From Otatea glauca (Eukaryota > Streptophyta > Magnoliopsida > Poales > Poaceae), in contig CM070721.1 in assembly GCA_036346275.1 (NCBI GenBank), positions 51,857,869-51,921,868 of the forward strand: a stretch of DNA of 64,000 nt, written 5' to 3'. Each line of letters opens with the position of its first letter. The first letter of the stretch is position 1. Shown here piece by piece: positions 45,922-56,384 of this stretch. The notes under the pieces are model-generated. The model saw only the letters and a program-made list of their open reading frames with translations. It ran no database searches and was not told the origin of the DNA. The position numbers and the translations under genes are program-made.

Positions 45922-47362
45922 CCTGCAGGTCAACATGCAGAAGAGCTCCATAACCACAATACAATGTCAGGAACTAGACCTCCGTACCATCCTGCAGCCG
46001 TTCGTAGGCATTATTTCGCATTTCCCCACCAAATACCTGGGAATGCCGCTCACGCTGGGTCGCCTACGGCGTGTCCACCTTTAGCCCATCTAGGATAAAG
46101 TGGCAAGACGCCTTGCGCCATGGCAAATGAACCATCTCACACTGGGAGGACGCCTCACCTTGGTCAAATCTGTCCTCACCTCAATCCCGATTTACATGTT
46201 GACAGCGCTCAAGGTGCCCAAGAAATTTATAGCAGACATTGACAAGATAAGGAGAAATTTCCTATGGACAGGGAACGCTGAAATGCACGGTGGTAACTGC
46301 AAGGTGCGGTGGGCAACTGTTTGCCAGCCCCTTAAATTGGGAGGCATAGGAGTAATGGAATTGGACAGGTTCGCATTAGCTCTTAAACTACGCTGGCTGT
46401 GGCTCAGGCACATGAATCCGGAAAGGCCATGAATCGGTTTGCCAACAACGTGCGACCAAGTCGACCAACAACTCTTCATGGCGGCCACCAAAATAACAAG
46501 TGGAAATGGGCGATTGGCAACCTTCTGGACTTCCAGATGGCTACAAGGTGTAGCGCCTTGCCAGATTGCACTACACCTCTACAAACACTCCAGGAGGAAG
46601 ATGAGATCGGTGGTGAATGCATTGCAAAATAACAATTGCATTCGAGACATCCGCCATCACCTGACCCCGCAACTCCTAAGGGAATACGTCAACCTATGGT
46701 CCAAAGTACAATATGTGCCTCTTTGTCCGGAATTGGATGACACCATCATATGGACGCAAGTCTCTAATGGCGTCTACTCAGCCACCTCGGCGTACCGCTT
46801 GCAGTTCCATGGATGCACCCAAAAAACATTCATCGCTACAATCTGGTCCGCATGGGGACCACTCCAATGCAAGAACTTTTTCTGGCTTGAACTGCAAAAC
46901 CGCCTATGGACAGCACAGCGTCTACAGCTTAGGGGTTTGCCTAACCAATATTTCTTTCAGATGTACTGCCGAAAACTAGAAATGGTTTTCCACCTTTTTG
47001 TAGACTGCACCCAAGTTCAACGGATATGGACCTCCATTGCACAGTGGGCTTGCATACCATCCCTTCAACCGGACTGATGGGAGCCATCTGCGCACCTTGA
47101 GCAATGGAATCTTCAGCACATTGCCTGCCGGTCGACCTTTTGGAAGGGCGTAAAACCCTCATAATCCTAACATGCTGGCAATGGTGGAAAGAGAGCAACA
47201 ACAGAATCTTCCAAAGGAACTGAGCAACTCACGAACAAATCCTTCAATCGGTCAAAGATGAGGCTTGAGGCTGCAAGCTGGGTTTCCCCGGGAGCAACAC
47301 ACCTCGGAAAAATTTTACAGTGACAACTTTAAGGGCTCTGCTCTTCTTCTTTTCTTTCTTAA

Positions 47363-47379
47363 CCCCCCCCCCCCCCCCC
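47363..47379. repeat. 17-base C homopolymer in the LINE 3' region
   Basis: An unbroken C run follows the zf-RVT region of the LINE. Its length is likely polymorphic and may be imprecise in the assembly. Confidence 0.9.
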
Positions 47380-48129
47380 GGTCTTAGGTGCAGTCTCCGC
47401 ATCTTTGTATTTTGAGAGGTGCTTCAATGCTTTTCTTTTTTACAGTTGCACAAATATTAAAGCATGAATGAAGGGTAGATGGAGATTACTTACCCCCTCG
47501 CTTGCTTCAAGATTTGTGTAACTTGTATTGGGAGGGAAAGCATTGAAGCATTGCTCTTGTATTTTATACTCTTGTACCTTTTCCTCCTAATCAAATCACA
47601 GCTTGCCGTTTCCAAAAAAAAATCAGTGGCCACTTTGCAAGAAAGGATTGCTCCAAAGGATGAAAACATATCGTGTAGAGTTTTGCTGTCAATGTTTGGC
47701 TCAAGATTTTAAATAAACACGTTAGCACGTCCACTCTTCCGAAGGGTTGGATCCCTATTTGAGAACATAACCCGGATGGACTTTCCAATGAAAGGGGTAA
47801 AATTCAAGGCTTCCAATGCACGGTTGGCTGCAAGCAATCACATACCACCAAGTTATAACAATTAATAACAATGTCAATCTCAAAATGAAGTGAGGCAAGA
47901 AAGCATGCATTTTTATTTTTCGAAAAGGCGAGCATGGAAAAAAAATAGATTGATTGTTGCGTGTAACATCAATCAAATTAAACAGTACACAAACGTATAT
48001 TAATTGACGAAAAACGAGATATATTATCTGTCAGAATTCCGGTATTATACAGCTAGTCTATCTCTTAACCTGTTGCATGCTTGGATAATGGACACATGCT
48101 CAAAAATTCGGTAAGCTTACACACAAGAC

Positions 48130-50162
48130 CAGGGGCGGAGCTGGGCCTCGAGCTAGTGGGTCCTAGGCCCGAGGCCTAGTCTAAATAACAGTGGATAAAT
48201 ATTGTTTATATCTATTTGGGCCTGAGGCGCCCAACCGGCCCAGACTCGGTTTGCTTGATTAGGGCATCGAGCGTTCTCAGCCAGGATCGCAGCTCACGCC
48301 GCTGCTCTCCGCGATCCCGGTGCCGATTCGAGCTCGCTCGCCACCGCCGCCGCCGCCCGGCCCGTGAGGCCGCAGATCCTCGAGATCGGCAGATCCCACG
48401 AGTCCACGACCGTCGCCAGCGCCACTGGCACCGCCCGCCCCGCCCCGGCACCGTGGCCGCCGACCCCCCATTGCTTTCATTGCTCGGGCTCGCCCTCTGG
48501 TCCTCGGCCCGCCCGTCGACCTTAACTCCGCAAGCTCTGCTGCTCTGGTGTGGTGATTGGTTTGAAGTTCTGGAAGTCTAAAGTTGAACTGTTTAAGCTC
48601 TGGTAGTCTCTGGTGATTGGTGAAAACTGAAAAGCAACATGTCAAGATCTGGTGATTGGTGAAACCGTGTAAAGCAACATGTCTAGACTCTAAACTCTTT
48701 CAAGTTTTCAACCTCTGTTGAGTAGTATAGCCATGTCTAAACTTCATCAGTTCATTGTTCTTAGTTCTCACTGTGAGTAGATTAGTACCATTAGGTAGAA
48801 ATTTTTCCCTGGAAAGGTTCTTGCCAGTGCTATTATATATGAATTTTGTTCCTTTCATCCTTTGTGATTTGTGAATGGTGTAGGCTAAATGATACCATTG
48901 ATCACAACGAAGATTATTATCATATCAATCACCCTTACAAGTTGGCTATTGTTCTGAAAAGCTGCAGTTTTCAGTCATCAGCTCTGGTTGATTCCTCTCC
49001 AAATATTAAGGCTTCTTCATGTTCTTCTGCTCACAAGGAACCTAATTAGTTATTATTTCCTCTAAGAAATTCATGGTATCTCTTGAGCTTTTGAACATTG
49101 ATGTTTATCATGCAAAATAATGTCATTAGAATTTAAGCAGTAATGCAGCATGTTTGCTGTCAGCTCAGCAATGCATAAGTAACCAAAACTTGTTTCTATT
49201 TGAAGCATCTTCAAGGTAGAGTAATTTTGCATGTTGCCCACTGCCCAAGATGAGTAGATATGTAGATTAGTTATGTAATGTATCGATTCCTACAAAAGTG
49301 TGACGTTGCTAAATATTGGAGCTGTGTTTTTAAAATAATTGTGAATTGCGGAGCAATCTTGTATCAATGTTGCTATGACATGTGCTACCACTTTTGTCAT
49401 TTGATTTCAATTGCAACAATGCTAGAAGTTATCATGGACTATTATGGTATTAAGTATTAATCATTGCTTTCTCTGCAAAGAAGCAAAATTGCTTTCTGCA
49501 GGAATGCTAAATTGATTAGCAAGTACGAAAGGTCAATGAAGCAACAAAATCATTCAAACAATGCTCCACAATTTCTAATCCCAAAGGTAATTTTCTTTGA
49601 TATTAAGACTGATCTCAGTGATAGTAAGTTTATTAACCAAAGTGGATGATTTGAACAACATATACATTTCATGATTAATTGATTGGACTCAATTTGATGT
49701 AATAGAAATACATGATGAAGATGTTGAAGACATTGTCATTTTATTTTGCGTCTGGTGGATCCAATGGACGCAGGACCTGCACAAGCGGTTCGTCGACTGT
49801 GTGAATCAGCTCGGCGGCACAGATAGTGAGAGTTCTTGATCCAAAAACCTTTATTCTTGATACTGACATATTAGTTTGATTTTGGTTCCATTAGTTAAGC
49901 ACAATGTTCTTGATCCAAGAACCCTGAATAGAATAGTTAGTTTGTTCAGTAACTGGCAATAATTAGCTAGTTGATTTCAAGTTTTTCCAACATTGATAGT
50001 AAGAGATAAGCATTGATTCTAGGTTACTGAATTCAGGAGGATCTCGATTCTTTTGTTCGATGTCTTGCTTTTTGTTGTACTTCGGTGTGGATAGTATTTT
50101 ACGTTAGTTATTGTCGCTTATTTTTCGGTCCGAGGCTTAGCAGAATCCTGGCTCCGCCACTG
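48130..50162 (+). mobile_element. 2.03-kb hAT element in PABP intron 1, with captured host sequence
   Basis: Termini CAGGGGCGGAGCTGGGCC and, inverted, CAGTGGCGGAGCCAGG are bounded by a perfect 8-bp target duplication CACAAGAC at 48122-48129 and 50163-50170. It fills most of the 2.8-kb intron 47828-50623. The interior starts with a GC-rich block (48230-48540) that resembles a gene leader, then AT-rich sequence with exon-like islands at about 48890-49045 and 49500-49588, and a GARP-type exon piece at 49756-49824, all readable on the plus strand. No hAT dimerisation or BED/TTF zinc-finger transposase domain was recognised, so it appears non-autonomous. Confidence 0.92.
49756..49824 (+). pseudogene. 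Captured GARP/MYB-CC DNA-binding exon fragment
   Basis: The frame reads WIQWTQDLHKRFVDCVNQLG followed by GTD, which matches the first half of the SHAQKYF-type MYB domain of PHR/PHL (MYB-CC) factors, whose consensus is RWT-x-x-LH-x-RFV-x-x-VNQLGG. It stops at ACAGATA|GTGAGAG, a usable splice donor at the place where I recall this exon ending in these genes. The second half with SHLQKYR is not found downstream. It lies inside the hAT element at 48130-50162, so transposon capture is the simplest explanation. Confidence 0.75.
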
Positions 50163-51025
50163 CACAAGACAAATAGGGTCGTATGTGGTATCATACAGGG
50201 TAACTACTAACTAGTACAAAACAGCACGTTTCAACACCATGGTTCAATCTTCATAAGAAAACTCTGAACAAAACTAAGGCAAAAGCCAAATTCTCGTGTT
50301 CAAAATTTTCCTAATCGGTAGACACAATATAATCGTCTCAAATCCTAAATCTGACGCCATAAACCAGATAGACAAAACCGAAAATAGGAACAATCGCCAC
50401 CTACTACAACTGATCGATCATCACATTACCCATAACCGCAAATCACAAATTAACAAAAAACCCTCACGTCGATCTGTGAGAATAGCGAAAAACTTTCACA
50501 ACCGATCAAAACCTAGTGATCGATGACAAACACCCCAATCCAGCACTAAACATCCACTAAATTAAACAAGAAAACCGCGATCGAACCCGAACCCCGAGGC
50601 ACGAGAGGCAACGAGACGCTCACCGTCCTCCCTCGTGTGGAAGTTGACGTCGCCGTAGCCGAGCGACTTGCGGCCGGGGACGTTGCGGCAGACGCGGACG
50701 GACGCGACGGGCAAGACCTGGCAGAAGACCGCGAAGAGCTGCTCCTCCGCCACGGTCGCCTCGAGGTCGGCGACGTACAGGGACGAGCCCAAACCGACCG
50801 CCGGCTCAACCGCAGGGAGGGCCGCTCCTGGCTGAGGAGCGGGAGGCGGCGGCGCGATCGGGGTTGAGGACGTCGCGGGGTTCGCCATTGCCACGGACGC
50901 GAACCAGAGGAGGCGGCGGCGGCGAGACGGGCTGGCTAGGGTTTGCTGTTGCGCTCGCCTCTCTCGATCGCTCGATCGCCTTTTCAACTCCCGTTGGCCA
51001 CTCTGTATTTGCCTTCCTATTATCC

Positions 51026-51033
51026 TATATAGC
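51026..51033 (-). promoter_or_regulatory. Putative TATA box of the PABP pseudogene
   Basis: On the minus strand CTATATAGG lies about 140 bases before the ATG at 50888. The promoter might therefore still be recognisable even though the coding region is dead. Confidence 0.5.
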
Positions 51034-51470
51034 GGCGTGGTAGAGAAGAGCGGCAGGTGGGCCCACATATCAGTGGCGTTTGTTCCAACCAAGCCTTCTT
51101 CCGCCCATGCTTCCGCGCACGTGTCAGCTTTCTATTGGTTTAACACCTAGTGGTAGGGCCACGTGCTTCCGTCTTCTCTGAAGCATTAGCTAATTCCTTT
51201 CCCTAGTGAGCAGTGAATAACTTGGGAAATGAAGAAGAAAAAGGATACAAACAATGGCGACGACTCTCGCTCGCTCATCCGGACTGCCTGCCGCTTGCCG
51301 TCGGCGGCGATTCTTCTGTCTTCATTAAGGCACTCACCATTATTCAAATATAGATATGAACTGATCAAGAGATTAATCTAGCAAGTTCTCGTCAGCACTC
51401 ATGATCGACTGAGTAATTTTGCCATCGTTCCTGCGTTTATCAAAATCATCACTTTTCTAGTCTATAGATA
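51034..51470. other. Upstream of the PABP pseudogene, nothing recognised
   Basis: Probable old promoter sequence; no gene or bounded repeat found. Confidence 0.4.
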
Positions 51471-51775
51471 AACTTTTTTTTTCTAAATTTAACCTTATTT
51501 TGAACGTATTTATAAAAATAGCTCTATACCTGACCACTGAAGCGTCGAAAGATGACACGTGTAATCTCTCGTGTTCCCCTACCACAGAAGTGGCTACTAC
51601 GGCAAGCCATCGAAGCTACCACGGTAGAGGACAACGGTAGCCCATTTCACAGTATGGGAATACAGAAGATGACACATGTCACCTTCCAGCGCTTTTCACA
51701 GTCGAAGATAAGTTTTTTTTACAATTGTATTCGAGATAAGGCTAAATTTGTAAAAAAAGAAAAAAAAATGCACAC
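51471..51775. mobile_element. Fold-back MITE with a GATGACACGTGT core
   Basis: CTAAATTTAACCTTATTTTG near the left and, inverted, CAAATTTAGCCTTATCTCG near the right form long imperfect inverted repeats with poly-T/poly-A edges. Inner positions carry TGACACGTGTAA (51553) and TGACACATGTCA (51670). It appears to belong to the family at 7561-7866. Borders are approximate. Confidence 0.6.
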
Positions 51776-51935
51776 CATGCTAGGGATGATTTTGTTTTTC
51801 TATTTTGAGGAGAGTGGCGCCACCACCAGGACCAAAGCCAATAACTTAACACCACGTGGCGCGGGAGCGGAGCAGCCAGCCCGTCCTCCTGTTCCATTAC
51901 TCTCAAACCGGAAGACGTGCATTTCTAATACCCTA

Positions 51936-52352
51936 ATGTACTTTTTTTTTCTTCAAATTTTACTCTGTTTCACATAAAATTGTAAAAATTATCTCTTTCT
52001 CGACTGCAAAAGACAGGGTAAATGACATGTATCACTATCATGCTCGTACATCATAGTAAAATTCCTGCCGAGGTCCCCATCATCAGCACATTCTAACAGA
52101 TCAAAATCCACTAAATAATCAATTAATTAATCACATAATTAACCACCTAATTAATTAATTAACTCACTTACCTAACACCAACCAATGTATGGGAGCTTGG
52201 CAAGTCCTGTTGCCGAGGTTAGGCTGCGCAATAGTTCTGTAGCATGGCAAGTGCTGTCAAGGTATGGCAGCGCGATAGGTTGATGCTTCAGCGATTGGAG
52301 AGAGGGGTTATTTTTATAATTACGTTCGTATAGGGTTAGATTTGCAAAAAAA
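51936..52352. mobile_element. Fold-back MITE, same family
   Basis: AAATTGTAAAAATTATCTC near the left and ATTTTTATAATTACGTTCG then GATTTGCAAAAAAAA at the right are inverted counterparts. A decayed GACATGTATCA core lies near 52024. Borders are approximate. Confidence 0.5.
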
Positions 52353-52426
52353 ATGTGTCACATGAATATAAAAGAGTTGCCCTCCTCCGATTTTGGGTTG
52401 TACAAGGAGACATGCTAAGACACGAA

Positions 52427-53330
52427 ATTAGGTCCGTTTGGAATGCAAAAACTTTTAGTGATTTTCGTGAGGATTTTATGGAAAGTAGTTAGAATTCTCC
52501 ATTTTTCGGAAAAGTAGTACAAGCCTCGTTCAATTTTCGTAGAGATTAAAAAAAATCCCCGCTTCAAATTAGGGATGGTATTCGGGTGCGGCGGGCACGA
52601 GTAATTCTCGTCTATACTCATACCCGCTAATCAAAATCTCCCTTACAAGTATACCCACGAAAGGTGACGGGCAAAGAATCTCGTTTATACCTATAGCCCG
52701 TGGGTACTCGATATCCATAGTCGTACCAATTTACCTGTCATCATCAACAATCCTTCCAACCAAAGGGCACTAAGAGCTAATTAGCTATAGTACTGATACA
52801 ATTATTTTGATGAAATTGTCGGAATCAGGTACATTACGTGGATTGAAGAATGATTATCAATGACTCAGAAATTTAAATGCATATAGAAATAAGAATTAAA
52901 ATAACACATTCAAACAAAGGACTCATAGATGCTCAATTTCTACAATTAAAATAGAATAGTTCATTAGTTATCACACATGCTCAAGTTCAACAATTAAAAT
53001 AGAAACAATTTATCAGTCAGCACACACATCACAAATCGCCCATCATAGCACACCAATCACAAATTGCTAATATGAGATACCATAAATTAGGAATCAAGGG
53101 GCCGATTGGGTGTCTGTTGTGACCCACATGTCAGAAGAAGGTGGTGGGTAATCAGATGTAACGAGTACAAATAGAGCTCCCCCATATCCATACTCGTTTA
53201 CCCATCAAGCAAAGTTTAGCTCACATAAACATACCCATGGGCAACCAGAGAAAAACACATCTATCTCTATTAGAATTTTTACCCGCGGGTATACGGTTAA
53301 GATTGCCATCCCTATTCCGAACGGACTTTA
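52427..53330. mobile_element. MITE split by a second hAT-like element
   Basis: Outer ends GTCCGTTTGGAAT (near 52433) and, inverted, GTCCGTTCGGAAT (right end near 53327) suggest one small MITE. It is interrupted at 52570-53314 by an element with ends TAGGGATGGTATTCGGGT and, inverted, TAGGGATGGCAATCTT, whose interior repeats ACCCGTGGGTA-type text. A terminal piece of the same inner family lies inverted at about 54930-55106. The inner target duplication is not clean, so the nesting is inferred from the outer ends. Confidence 0.55.
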
Positions 53331-54240
53331 CAGGTGACGGAAAAACAATTCATCAGTCATCACACACATCCTTTTCCCGCTTCGCACGTGTCGGGAAACA
53401 GGAGCGCGGTTACGCGGCGGCGCTGGCGGTTGCGCTCTCCGATCCGGCGAAGTTTCGACGGGGAGGCAATGGACGGCGTAGAAACGAGAAACGGGCTCTT
53501 TGGTGGTAGTAGAACAGTTGCAAGTGAAGGACCGACTGTACGGGACTCTGTCAACCCATAAACATGCTAGTACAAATCATCTTGTGCAACCCCCGGACGC
53601 TGCATGCTGTACGTAGCATAGCAGTAACTGATCACCGCATCAAAATTCAGACCGTACAGTCTATCCTTCTTTGGCAATCAGCATGCAGGAACTGATCACC
53701 CACCCAAAACATCGATCACATGCATACATTTCCGTAGTCGGCTGGCTATTCGATCGGTGAGTGACAGATCGAGTGACCGACAGCAAAGTAACCCGGTCGG
53801 AACGACTACGGATCGAGTGGGGACGGCGTCTTTTGTCTGCGAACGCGACGGCGCGCATGATCACTTCCGTTCCATGCATGCTCGTGAAGGAGGGATAGGG
53901 AGCCGGGGCAGCACGGGGAAGGATGGAGAGCTGGGGAAGGCATGGGCAATTAATGGGCCTGTCTGAACTCTGTCTGCTACCGCGTCTTTCTTCTTCTCTT
54001 CCCATCCCAGACAGGCACAGCAGAGCAGAACGGTGAATCCAGTGGTCGTTCCAGTTACATGCAGGGCAGCTAGCGTGCAGGTGCTGGCTTCCAATGCCCC
54101 GTGGGCCCTGGTACAACTGGGATGGTAATCTTGTCTAATTACTTGCAAACCAGTCATCAAAAACTCTAATATAGGTAGATATGTTCTTCCTTTATTGTTT
54201 GCGGGTATGTTCGTAAGGATAAATCTTTTCGTAACAGGCA
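53331..54240. other. Intergenic, no gene recognised
   Basis: Open frames at 53661-54241 overlap on both strands with no domain. No repeat border was found. Confidence 0.4.
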
Positions 54241-55110
54241 AATTGAAAGACCGAAATGGCGATCAGAGGGGGGTGAATGGTCGCAACTCAAAAATTAACT
54301 CCCCCAAATACTCCAGATAACCTCACAAAGAAAACACTCAAAAAGAGTTGATTGAAACAAGACACTTTGCCAAGAGCCATGAAAGAGTGATATGTTCCAA
54401 GTTGGACCAGATCTGTATCCTACAGCAGTCGGATATAAATATCACTCGACCAAGAGCTGAGATTTGGACCGGCGCAAAAACAACTCCAACTTGAAATCAA
54501 ATTTAAATCCAAACTCAAATGTAAGCTATCCTAAATCACATAAAGTCAAATACTCATCATAAACAAGAATGGACCTCCACATGATCCTTCACAAATAAGT
54601 ATGGATATTGGAGAATTTCACCCGTGCTCATTCTACCCGATTACTTAATAATAAGCACCGACAAGTAGACCATGTTTGAAAAACCCTAGAGGCACCCCAC
54701 GGTTTTACCCCTCCCGGCTCACGATTTTCGGCCACCAAATTTGTTTTTCTTCCATTCACTATCTTAAATCCCGATCTGTTGCTTGTGATTTGTGTTGAGC
54801 TCTCAGATCTGTGAGCTATATTACATATTTCTCAGATACCAACTCTAGAAAGTGGTAGCTAACCTAGGTTGAACTACTTTAGAAAGTGGTAGCTAACCTA
54901 GGTTGAACGATGAGATGTTGGTTGCATGAAGTGGCAGTGGGCACATGGGTATACCCGTAGGTATCGTGTACCTGCGAGTGACAGGTATGGAGAGGTTTTT
55001 TGCCCGCCACCCTTCGTGGGTATGTCCGTGGGGAAGATTTTGGCTAGCGAACATGGGTATAGACGAGCACTACCCGTACCTGCCGCACCTGATTGCCATC
55101 CCTAGGTACA
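54241..55110 (-). mobile_element. LTR-end fragment and hAT terminal fragment
   Basis: At 54252-54280 the text CGAAATGGCGATCAGAGG followed by a G run and TGAATGG is the inverted counterpart of the C-rich LTR-like end at 23785-23820. A 31-base duplicate AGAAAGTGGTAGCTAACCTA (and onward) occurs at about 54848 and 54881. At 54930-55106 lies a terminal piece of the GGGATGGCAATC hAT-like family described at 52570-53314. Confidence 0.45.
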
Positions 55111-55139
55111 ACTACTGTTGCTTCTGAAATCTGAATGTT

Positions 55140-55533
55140 ACGAACGAGGGCAGTATAAAAGAAGCTTTTGAATGACCTACCACGCCCTCCTACCTCAGCA
55201 AATCACCAGTATTGTAGCTTATCTAAGAAGTGTGGTAGGTGACACGTGTCATCTGTTGATACTTTTACGGTTAAGAAGAGAGTTAGATTTACAATTTCAT
55301 TTGAAAACGGCCAAAAATGATTTTTTTTGCAAAAGGGCCGAATACACCGTGGCTTCTGTGTACAAGTCTACGCTGTCCCATTTTACCTGAGTCTGTTGAT
55401 GCTTTTACTGTTAAAAAAAGAGTTAGATTTACAATTTCATTTGAAAACAGTCAAAAATGAATTTTTTTTTTGCAAAAGGGCCGAATACACCGTGGCTTCC
55501 GTGTACAAGTCTATGCTGTCCCATTTTACCTGA
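55140..55533. repeat. MITE-derived 140-bp tandem duplication
   Basis: CTGTTGATRCTTTTACKGTT starts two adjacent copies at 55253 and 55393 (140 bases apart), each ending TGTCCCATTTTACCTGAG. They differ at only a few sites, so this is a fairly young duplication. The perfect 12-bp palindrome TGACACGTGTCA lies just before at 55240-55251. The unit contains the TTTTTGCAAAAGGGCC end typical of the fold-back MITE family. Confidence 0.85.
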
Positions 55534-55753
55534 GAATGCCATGTGAGGGCGATGCACCAGCAAACAGACAAATGCACTTGAGCACTTCGCCTATTCGGAA
55601 ATAGGCATGTAGGGATGAACAACCTAAGCCGGTACAGCCCTGGTCCAAAAGAGCTAAGACCAGCCTTTGCGTATCAGCAACTGTGCATACCGACAGTATC
55701 TGGCTTGTGTAAAATGTTCACGGCGGTGCTGGTTGCAGTTCCAGCTTCTGATC

Positions 55754-55969
55754 ACGGTTTACAAATCGATTTCAATTTAAAAATCGCTACTAACTCGGTA
55801 TCGAAAATCATCATCCTGGCGAGCGATTTTCATCGATTTTCCACCTATTTTAGTCGCATAAAATTTTTGAATTTTTTTAAAAATAAATTGAACCGATTTA
55901 TAGACCGATTTTGGATATAGTACTGCATAGATAAGGACGAAAATCCTTCGACGATTTTTGGAACACCGC
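55754..55969. mobile_element. Possible hAT MITE related to the CAGGGTT family, 216 bp
   Basis: Ends ACGGTTTACAAATCG and, inverted, GCGGTGTTCCAAAAATCG are flanked by TTCTGATC (55746-55753) and TCCTGATC (55970-55977), one mismatch. The interior uses CGATTTT phrases like the copies at 5747, 13295 and 16379, but the termini are diverged. Confidence 0.5.
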
Positions 55970-56384
55970 TCCTGATCGTTACTGATCTGATGTGGATGAA
56001 TGCCGTCCGTACAGCTACTTGCAGTTGCAGCATTTTTCATGCCACATTTCAGGTACACATGTTGAAAGAATTTGCAAACTGAAAACACACAGGTGGCTGG
56101 TGATGTATATTGCAAGAGCGATGATTAACTGAGAAATTTTCCATTCAGGTTCGCCGAAATGAGTTGCAACGCACCATTTGGGACTGTACAAGAATTACCT
56201 AACCAAAGCTAGCTAGGCACTTTTTTTTTTATCAAAATCCTACTCTTCCTTCCCCCACTCATCCATCTCATCTCCCTCCGTTTCTTCTAGCTGCACCACT
56301 GAATTAATCCACCACAGCAATGCCCTGCCTCTGCTCCAACGAAGTGAAATCCAAGATGAAGCTACCGCAATGTCCATGTTCATG

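Larger units (their letters stand above)
44310..47621 (+). mobile_element. 5'-truncated L1-type LINE inside PABP exon 2
   Basis: The element begins mid reverse transcriptase at RPISLIHSMSKVLALRL, continues through FIKGRSIHENFL, LKLDIEKAFNFVSWE, RQGDPLLPYLF and the catalytic YTDDAV motif (the family has YADD). After an inserted hAT element at 44931-45921 it resumes with MPLTLGRL, WQMNHLTLGGRLTLVKSVL and a zf-RVT region (46439-47077, FWLELQNRLWTAQRLQLRGL). It ends in an A-tract at 47614-47622. The target duplication ATCAGTGGC, up to 11 bp counting A residues, is at 44301-44309 and 47622-47630. No endonuclease domain is present and several stops interrupt it. It lies antisense to the PABP pseudogene. 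Confidence 0.93.
41654..50888 (-). pseudogene. Poly(A)-binding protein (PABP) pseudogene, multiply interrupted
   Basis: Exon 1 is 50624-50888 (ATG at 50886-50888) with RRM1: SLYVADL and a KSLGYGDVNF RNP1. Exon 2 starts at 47827, a perfect phase-1 join, and continues RRM1 into RRM2, where an AAA-to-TAA stop lies at 47709-47711 in VFIKNL. At CKVATD a LINE (44310-47621) splits the exon. It resumes at 44309 with KGYGFVQF, a 51-bp in-frame repeat, RRM3 (NVYIKNL, SRCFGYVNF), a MITE (43656-43893), then RRM4 to 43416. Further exons are 43219-43296 and 43108 downward; the latter is frameshifted at a TATATA run near 43061. A linker exon ends near 42446 (PLPTALASAEPAQQQE). The last, 41654-41880, holds the MLLE domain (VTGMLLELDKTEVLHLI, DLRDKVGEAMDVLR) with frameshifts near 41841 and 41770. 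Retained introns argue for a duplicated gene, not a retrocopy. No full protein is possible. Confidence 0.93.

Noticed and set aside
48216..48645. GC-rich open frames at the start of the large hAT element
   Set aside because: Open on both strands, no domain; treated as leader-like cargo of the transposon, not a gene.
53661..54241. Overlapping minus-strand open frames of 126-151 codons
   Set aside because: No domain, no splice-compatible extension, and equal-length frames on the other strand.
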